Shown here: positions 56,879-64,000 of the stretch, piece after piece | How positions within the stretch are numbered: position 1 is the stretch's first letter | Layout of the letters: each line of letters starts with the position of its first letter | NCBI RefSeq assembly: GCF_029227915.1 | Contig: NC_079883.1 | Coordinates: 19,840,001 to 19,904,000 of the forward strand | DNA length: 64,000 bases | Direction of reading: 5' to 3' | From: Hydractinia symbiolongicarpus | Taxonomy: Eukaryota; Cnidaria; Hydrozoa; Anthoathecata; Hydractiniidae | Translations under genes and position numbers: made by a program | Notes under the pieces: model-generated | What the model saw: only the letters and a program-made list of their open reading frames with translations | The model's database searches: none | What the model was told of the DNA's origin: nothing

Positions 56879-59800
56879 GATAGAGATAGAGAATGTTTAT
56901 GAATAAGCAATAACAATTTTGTATTATATTACTCCTTGGTATCATTGTAATGTAGTCATTTGTATGTGTAATTTTACTACAGGATGACAACTGGAAAAGC
57001 AATGCAACTCTTGGTAAGGTTTGAGGTGGAGGCTGGGATAATATACTTTGATATTTTAGTATTTTTACATGTCTGCTGGTAATTTTTTTTTTCAGAAAAT
57101 GTAGACTTTGAAGTAAACCACATAGGATCAGATATTGTTCATATTGAATGCAACCCTAATCATGCAAGTATTATTATATTGGTGTCCATTTACTTACAAT
57201 TTAATAATGAAATATTATATATTACATATGTTAAATACAAAAGTGTTGTTTTAATAGGGGAGTGAGAGTACTTCAAGTTTAGCTCCAAACAAGAAGGATA
57301 ATGATGATGACAACACACAAGTTATTGCAGATACGAGAGATACCATTGATTGCCAAAATGTAAATATATATATTTGTAACAATTATTACATTTTTTTTTG
57401 TATTTCAAAAACAGTTGTCCAATTACTTAAAATTTGATATTAAAATATATTACATATCTGTTAAATACAAAAATGTTATTTTAATAGGGGAGTGAGAGTA
57501 CTCCAAGTTTAGCTCCAAACAAGAAGGATAATGATGATGACAACACGCAAGTTATTGCAGATACGAGAGATACCATTGACTGCCAAAATGTAAATATATA
57601 TATTTGCAACAATTATTACATTTGTTTTTTGTATTTCAAAAACAGTTGTCCAATTACTTAAAATTTGATATTAAAATATATTACATATCTGTTAAATACA
57701 AAAATGTTATTTTAATAGGGGAGTGAGAGTACTCCAAGTTTAGCTCCAAACAAGAAGGATAATGATGATGACAACACGCAAGTTATTGCAGATACGAGAG
57801 ATACCATTGACTGCCAAAATGTAAATATATATATTTGTAACAATTATTACATTTATTTTTTGTATTTCAAAAACAGTTGTCCAATTACTTAAAGTTTGAT
57901 ATTAAAATATATTACATATCTGTTAAATACAAAAATATTATTTTAATAGGGAAGTGAGAGTACTCCAAGTTTACGTTTGAACAAGAAGGATAATGATGAT
58001 GACAACATGCAACTTATTGCAGATACGAGAGATACCATTGACTGCCAGAAAGTAAGTATATATTTTTAAGTAAATATTTAATAAATATATATCTCCATTG
58101 AATTATTCTAATGTTTGTTCTCCGGTACTTAATTTACAAGTATACTAACTTTCTTTAGCAATGTGTCAACTGCTTAACATTATGTACAGACCTGCACCAT
58201 TGCACCTATATTTCATGTTCTGATCGTCATTTAATGTACTGTCAATTTTGCTTTGATGATCATGTGTGCAAAAAGATTATTATATCACCAAGTTCAACTC
58301 CAAGGGAAAAAGATAATGATGATGACAAAATACAAGTTTATGCAGATACTAGCCATACCAATGAATGTCAAAAAGTGAGTATAATATTTTTAAAGAAATA
58401 ACAAGTAAATATATATCCAGTGATTTATTCTCATGTTTTTTAATCTCTGCTTACTTTACAAATTTACTAACCTTCTTTAGCAATGTACTAAATGCTCAAT
58501 ATTGTCTACATCTTCCGACTCGAATATCTGTTATATATTGTATTTTATAACACAATAAATTCGAAAATGTTTTTATCTAAGACTTACATGTTAATATTTT
58601 TAGATCGAGTCTGTAAAAGGAAATTTTTTAAAAAATGTTGGGGGGTAATTCTGAAGACATTAGTAGAAATATAGATTGTAATAATCAAGAGGTAAACCTC
58701 ATATGTCTATGTAATTTCTCCTGTGATAACACTTTCCTTAATTAACAAGATTTTCCATATGTATGAGATTTTTATGTATAAGATAAGAGAACCTGTGTAC
58801 TTCTTTTCTTAGGTCTATGCATAATTTTTTATTGTAATACTGTTGCGTAAGAGTTGTTTCTACCTCTCTTTAGAACAATTGTGTACAGTTTGTTTCAAAA
58901 AGAAGAAAAAAAGAAAGTCAGGTGCTGTCATTGTAAACGTTAAAATGATTTTGCATATTCATTTTCGCGATTGTGTTAAAGTTGATGATGGTTACAAGTA
59001 CTGGCAGTAAATCCAGAAAACTGCTTTCAGCTACCATGACATATACTAATTATTCAAAACTCATTTTCTTTTTAGAATAATTGTGAGGAGTTTGTTGTCA
59101 AAAGTGAAAAAGAAAAAGTTCAGGTACAAAGCTACTTCATTGAACATTATTTAATATAATCGCTTAGCTATATCCTGGTCTGTGTGTTGTATCTTTTAAG
59201 GATGAAATGCTGTTCAAAAACTTGATCCAAGAAATGAGAACAGGAAAGCCGCGGGAGGCTAAAAAGGTATGAATTTCCTGGAATTAGTACTGATGAGAAA
59301 GCGTTTTGAGCGTTTTTTAAAAAATCTGTCATTGCAGCTATAAACACTCATGATGTTATTGAGATTTTCTCTTTTAGATATTCTCAAGCTGGATGACCAA
59401 AAAAAGGTTCACAACAAGAACTGTTGATTGTCCATTTTGTGGAAAACCACAATCCAATTTAAAGTCTCATGTGATTCGTGTTCATAATTTAGATCCTAGT
59501 AACGCTAAAGCTCTCAGAAGCCAAACTAAAGATCTAGGTAAAAACAAAGTACAAAAGAAGCGTGTGCATCCTAAAAAGGTGTGCCCTGTCGCAACCTGCG
59601 GAAAAGTTGTCACAAGAATACACAATCACCTTAAAGATACACATCAGATTACCGATGTGATTCTATACAGGAAACTTTTACAAAGAGCAGAGACATATGT
59701 GGAACTTCAATCAGAGGAATCAGAGGTTTTATCGGAGTCTGAATCAGACGATGAAGCCGTTTTAATGAAGAAAATTTTAAAGCGTGGTGGTTATAAACAC

Positions 59801-62800
59801 TTGAAAAGGGTTCGCGATGTTCCGGTTGATTCTGAAGATAGTAGTGACGATGATTGGCTTGCAGTTAAATCATTCAAAATGTTCGGACCAACAAGTGGTA
59901 TGTGTTTTTGTCTAGATTGATTGTTTTCTCTATGCATTGATTTTGTATCGGTGAAAAAACTGATTTTTATTTCTAACATCAGCTCAAAATGTAGTTGTAA
60001 CAGATGGTATGGGCAATCCAGAGTATCCTGTTAGAAAAGTCCCCTCTTGCGACAAAACTATGAAAAATAAAGAATATCAAGGTTGATTTTTTTATTCTAA
60101 AATCGATTACATTCATAAGAGATTTGATATATTTTGTGTAAAAGATGTTTCAATCTGTATTGATTTATATAGAACAGTCTACTGATTCAGAAGAAAACGT
60201 CACCCAACAACATTCACCTCTTGTTCAAAATGTGACTACAATAGATCCTGAAATCACGATTGGTAAGCATAAACATAATAATAGTGATTAGTAATTTCAT
60301 TTTTTTTTTCGATAATAAAATGGTTAGTTATTTCTAATGACAATAGGTTAATCCTTGATATTGCTAATATATTATTCAGAATGTATATATAAACAATCTT
60401 TATTTGCACAGGTCAGATTGTAGATACAGAAAAAAGTACCATCCGACAGTCTTTACCGATTGCTGAAAATGTGATTGGCTGTGCCACCACAAAAAGTAAG
60501 TAAAAATACGTTTTACTATGGTCGCAATAAAGAACTCATCTGTTTTTTATCCCCAATTTTTCTCCTAATAGTCATTGGTTTCATGTTATACAGTAACATT
60601 CTTTTGTGAACGTCCCCTTTTTCATTTGTCATGTATTTTAAAAAGTGTTTTGATGTGAAAATATATGAATTGTTGAAAATTTGGTTTAAATTTTTTTTTC
60701 TGGTGAACAGTTAAATGTGTTAAGATTACATTAACAACAAAAATTTTCGGTCGAAAAAACTTGATGATTTTTTGATCTCCAAACATTTTCCGTCCGAAAT
60801 TTGTGTCAGCCGTAAGTTTTTCCGTCCAAAAAATTTGATTTTCCCAATTTTTTTAAAAACAAGATCAGTTTATAGAAATTATATACAAGGCAATCAGAAA
60901 ATCAATAAGAACTGCAGTTTTTATTTTCGTTATTTTCACATTTGGCTGAGGCTCTATCTATAAAGTTGGATCCTGAAGACCCTCTTTAGATTTTGATTGA
61001 ATATATGTACACTTTAAATGCTTCTAGCCTTCTTTTTGTATAATTTCCTGCAATCGTTAATTCTAAAATTTGATAAATTTGTTCAAAAGGCTTACGCACA
61101 AATTTTTTGACTTCATAAATCTTGTCCAAAAATTTCCGCTGAAATAAAAAATTGTTTTTGAAAGTTTTTCCGCTGAAACATTTTCCGCCAAAAATTTTAG
61201 TTTTTAATGTAGTTGAAATAACTGAGATTATGCATGAAAATATCTTGATATTTTTAAAATCAGGTGACCGTGGTTGTAATAGTGAGGATGAGATTTTCGA
61301 TAATGCCAAAAACGAAGAACGTGAGAGTGATGATGGTGATACCGCAGATGTAGAAGATGAAAATCTAGAGACGTTGATAACTCCATGGAAATCATCCCCA
61401 ATTCTAGAAACATTTTTTCAGTGGCTAATAAGCCCTGATGCTAAAGCAAAGCCTGCACGCCAGGCTGAACAGCATGTAAAACAAGTAATGGTAATACTCA
61501 AAGCATGTAGCGACAACACGTTCGAATTTCAACACTTGTTTGATAGGAAATGTGTCCGTGATAAGTGGCTGGTTCCTTTTGAAAATACTGATCGACTCCC
61601 AGCCACAGTAAAGGCTTACGTAACTTCGTTGCGATGTTTTTACATGTTTGTAGTCCATGATGAACCTGAAGCTTTGAAAGAATATGTCCACAAATGTGCG
61701 AGCCTTAATGTAACGTGTACAGACTGGATTGCCCTATATCGCAAAAAACAAAAGAAAGGTCGGTGGAAAAAAGATTTGGAGCAATTAACACAATTGTTCA
61801 ATGCGTCTGATATGAAGCAGCTTGACGAGTCTGAGATTGTTGCGTTCTGTAAAGAAACTCTAAAATCTGTCCGTTTTAAGGAGATTGCTCCTAGCTTGAG
61901 ACAGTTTAGCAATGTCAGGGACTACATCCTATTATACCTGTGTTTTGACAATGCTTCTAGAACTGGTGCTCTCGCTAACATGACTCTGAGAGAATTCAAT
62001 TCTTCCAGTTTCATAGATGGGTCGTATCGGATCAATGTTTTTGACCATAAAACTGTCACTACTTCTGGTCCCGCATGCATAGTTGTAACTTATGACTTGT
62101 ACCTGGACATGTGCACCTACGTCCAAAAAATACGAAATAAACTAGATGGTATTGATGCTGGTAAAAATTCGAATGTGTTCGTAAGTTGGAGTGGAAGCAA
62201 AATGTCTTCTTCAATGGTTACCGCACAAATTAATTCGTTTTGGGGCAAGGCGGTAGGACACACTGAAAACCGACCACGTGTGAGCGCTAATTTAGTCCGT
62301 AAATCAGCGGTGTCGAAAGTTCATAGTACGAGAAAGGATATGAAAGAAGATTTAGCAAATTTAATGTGCCATTCAGTCACAACAGCTGGGCGCATATATT
62401 ATCTTCAAAATAAAACAAAAAAGGCAGGAGAAACAAGTGCTGCCCTTCGTGACTTGCTACGACAGCAAGATCCCGAAGATGATCTTGAAGATTCCATCAG
62501 GAATCATTTTCATGAGGATATTAAAAAAGGAAAAATCACTCTGATGATTGTGCGAGAGAAAAAGAGCCTGAGTCCTGCTTTTGAGAATATCAGTGACATC
62601 TGTCTACGAGATAAAGTCAGATATGTAATCAGCAAAGGTTTGTATATTTTCTTCCTTACTTCTACTAAAAACTTATAAAGGTGCACTTAAAAATGCTTAC
62701 TGCAGAAGCAGAATATTTGTTGGACAATTATCCATTGTTGTGACTAAAATTAAAATATCAGAAATATTTCTCTTATTAAGAACGTTTGCCTTACGGGTAG

Positions 62801-63284
62801 AAATATATAACTCAAATTTTTACACTGAAAGTTTTATTATTCACCATAGGAATCACACAATAATTGTTCTTTTAAAATGTTTCGCGGGGATTATGTTAAT
62901 TGCGGATATTTAATTCCGTCAAAAATGTCTTTGACTTTAGATATGGCCAGTCAGTTTGAATCTAATGTAGCTGAAAGTGATACAGACGAAAGTGATGAGG
63001 AAAACAGCACCGAACTGCCACAATGGAAGACAAAAGGTAGAAAGGAACGAGTCGTGTTCACAAATCATGAAATCACACGCATTTACCTTCATTTCCAGCC
63101 TCTAATAACCGCTGATCGTTCGCTAAAAATTCGAATGAAAGAATTCAAATCACTTGTTGAAAAACGCGAAATCGAAGATATTCTCATTAAGTACGGTGAA
63201 GAGACACTTTTATCAAAAGTTAGAACGGAAAGAAAAAATTTCCTGCAAAATAAAAAGAGAAAAAGCGGCACTTTCAAAGATTAA
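55923..63284 (+). CDS. SET domain-zinc finger-tyrosine recombinase, 21 exons
   Basis: Exons: 55923-55946, 56031-56121, 56203-56352, 56430-56622, 56706-56831, 56983-57013, 57096-57181, 57258-57359, 57488-57589, 57719-57820, 57950-58051, 58159-58374, 58874-58921, 59076-59123, 59201-59266, 59378-59897, 59983-60081, 60173-60262, 60412-60495, 61264-62637, 62941-63284. All GT-AG with matching phases. About residues 15-150: SET like KMT5A (CIDASK, GRFVNDS, SGSEIVYSYGEKDLPW; the NHS motif reads NDS). 234-369: four 34-residue repeats. 370-410: Cys/His cluster. About 513-565: two C-x2/4-C-x9-H-x4-H fingers. About 800-1165: tyrosine recombinase with Arg (NASRTGAL), Lys (FDHKT), LVRK, His (LMCHS) and Tyr (RIYYL). 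C-terminal basic domain. Exon 3 has one frameshift near 56248. Its role in methylation plus DNA recombination is inferred from domains only. Confidence 0.75.
56248..56262 (+). other. Frameshift in the SET exon
   Basis: The frame before (KGGFMV) and after (GHHLEWKHMQ) differ by two bases, and about five residues of the usual SET strand (VVEY-type) are missing. GGTCATC at this place would allow deletion between direct repeats. Every other exon keeps the frame. Confidence 0.65.
56849..56892. repeat. (GA)n/(GATA)n microsatellite in intron 5
   Basis: GAGAGAGAGAGA then GATAGA repeats directly after the exon 5 donor. Confidence 0.9.
57258..58051 (+). repeat. Fourfold duplicated exon, unit about 230 bp
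   Basis: Four 102-bp exons (57258, 57488, 57719, 57950) with their introns repeat every 230-231 bases. Each encodes SESTSSLAPNKKDNDDDNTQ-like sequence ending DTIDCQN. Exons two and three are identical. The exons are symmetric (phase 0-0), so copies can be gained or lost without a frame change. Confidence 0.9.
58483..58556 (+). pseudogene. Dead second copy of the Cys/His exon
   Basis: After a TTTAG acceptor it reads QCTKCSILSTSSDSNICYI, similar to the start of the exon at 58159 (QCVNCLTLC), and then meets TAA. The gene model skips it. Confidence 0.55.
60727..61211. mobile_element. MITE in intron 19
   Basis: TACATTAACAACAAAAATTT at the left and TACATTAAAAACTAAAATTT as the inverse of the right end, then CGGTCGAAAA/TGGCGGAAAA. 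Many TTTTCCGTCC and TTTTCCGCTG words lie inside. It accounts for most of the largest intron. The target duplication is not clear. Confidence 0.6.
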
Positions 63285-64000
63285 TGCGTTAATGCTTGAC
63301 TTTTTTGTAATATATTTTTTTGTTTTCACACACATCTGTTTATTTTAGGAGAAGCCTTAATGTAAGGATTATTGACGCTACTTTTTGTTTATGTAATGTT
63401 TTTTCCCCCAAGTTTTCATTTATTATTTTTCTTGAAAGCTGTAGAGAAAACAAAACTTCCCTTGTTCGAACCATTGTCGTTCTATTGTCGAGGATAGGAT
63501 ACAGACGTTTTTACTAACTGTGCTCGTGTATTACATTTTAAACGCTATTTCGTTATTAATTGGACGTAAAACTAAGATGTTTTCACGTTATGAAGAAAAC
63601 GCAAGATGTTTCGTTTCCCAAGTATTTTATGCGATTTTTATTTTGTGTTTAAATATGCATTCTTTCCAATTTCTTAAACAAAATGTGTTTATTTTAAAGA
63701 AATAAATATTTCATTTGTTTGAGTTCTTGTTTGTAGTGTACGTATATTTTTCGAAATTTACTATAAAGCATGATTTTTTTTTTGATCAGGTTAGGTCGTA
63801 AAAGCAAATAAATTCAGTATCGTTAATCATGTTAATAGCATAAACAAGAAAAAGAGCACCTTTTGTCTTACAGAAGGCTTATATCACTTCATTCTAGTAA
63901 TAAATATAAAATGCATTACATTACTTTACGCGCTTCTTTACTTTCTTTATGCGTACTATAGGACGTTTCATTTCCCTAGTTGCCGTCGTCTAAATTTCCG
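63285..64000 (+). other. 3' UTR and downstream region
   Basis: Follows the TAA at 63282-63284. Short frames have no motif. Confidence 0.5.
63701..63706 (+). terminator. Polyadenylation signal AATAAA
   Basis: AATAAATATTTCATTTGTTTGAG: a canonical AATAAA with a T/G-rich stretch about 15 bases later, 417 bases after the stop of the SET-recombinase gene. Confidence 0.5.

Noticed and set aside
61228-62126. Minus-strand frames opposite the recombinase exon
   Set aside because: They are shadows of the long coding exon with no motifs or splice sites.
62877-62940. Last exon of the SET-recombinase gene starting at the ATG at 62877
   Set aside because: The acceptor TTGACTTTAG|AT at 62941 matches the phase of the donor at 62637 and keeps the frame to the stop; the upstream part is then intron.

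Overview
The window is AT-rich eukaryotic DNA in which spliced genes are greatly outnumbered by transposable elements. A spliced innexin, animal-type transposon families and the general layout point to a cnidarian, most likely a hydrozoan. This is an inference from gene content, with no species-level marker.

Layout. 0.4-3.1 kb: remains of a Helitron/Helentron-like element (minus strand) with a 2A-like motif, a C76-like protease fold, 24-residue repeats, a DUF6570-like region and half of a PIF1 helicase. 3.3-3.8, 10.5-11.5, 15.4-16.3, 19.0-20.0 and 26.9-27.9 kb: short elements that share its 3' stem-loop and look like its non-autonomous relatives (HINEs). 4.17-10.05 kb: one DNA transposon delimited by inverted repeats and a perfect 9-bp target duplication. 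It carries a ZAD-like finger ORF, a spliced DUF6589-type transposase and a convergent RecQ helicase (resembling helicase-carrying Academ elements); all three are broken by few lesions. 16.9-18.0 kb: seven head-to-tail mini-Helitrons. 21.4-23.1 kb: a four-exon innexin with intact frame. 23.5-30.3 kb: MITE-like elements, a 58-bp satellite, a SINE. 30.7-41.4 kb: a three-level nest, a piggyBac element broken by a LINE that is itself broken by a GalEa-type Copia element with identical 114-bp LTRs. 41-45 kb: inverted copies of a minisatellite-bearing repeat plus a hAT-like insertion. 45.8-49.1 kb: two LINE relics. 49.5-53.1 kb: a fragment of a Polinton/virus-like element (VLTF3-like protein, integrase, membrane protein). 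53-54.8 kb: microsatellites, palindromes, a tRNA-derived SINE.

55.9-63.3 kb: the most striking locus, a 21-exon gene whose splice phases fit from start to stop and which would encode about 1,330 residues: KMT5A-like SET domain, four near-identical 34-residue repeats (one exon each), a Cys/His cluster, two C2H2-like fingers, a tyrosine recombinase (Crypton/integrase type) and a basic C-terminal domain. One frameshift lies in the SET exon.

The innexin forms gap-junction channels and is the only clear ordinary host gene. The SET-recombinase gene is either a domesticated Crypton-like gene or part of a mobile element that carries its own chromatin-modifying domain. Exon coordinates were derived by reading splice sites and phases by eye; family assignments rest on remembered motifs and were not searched.
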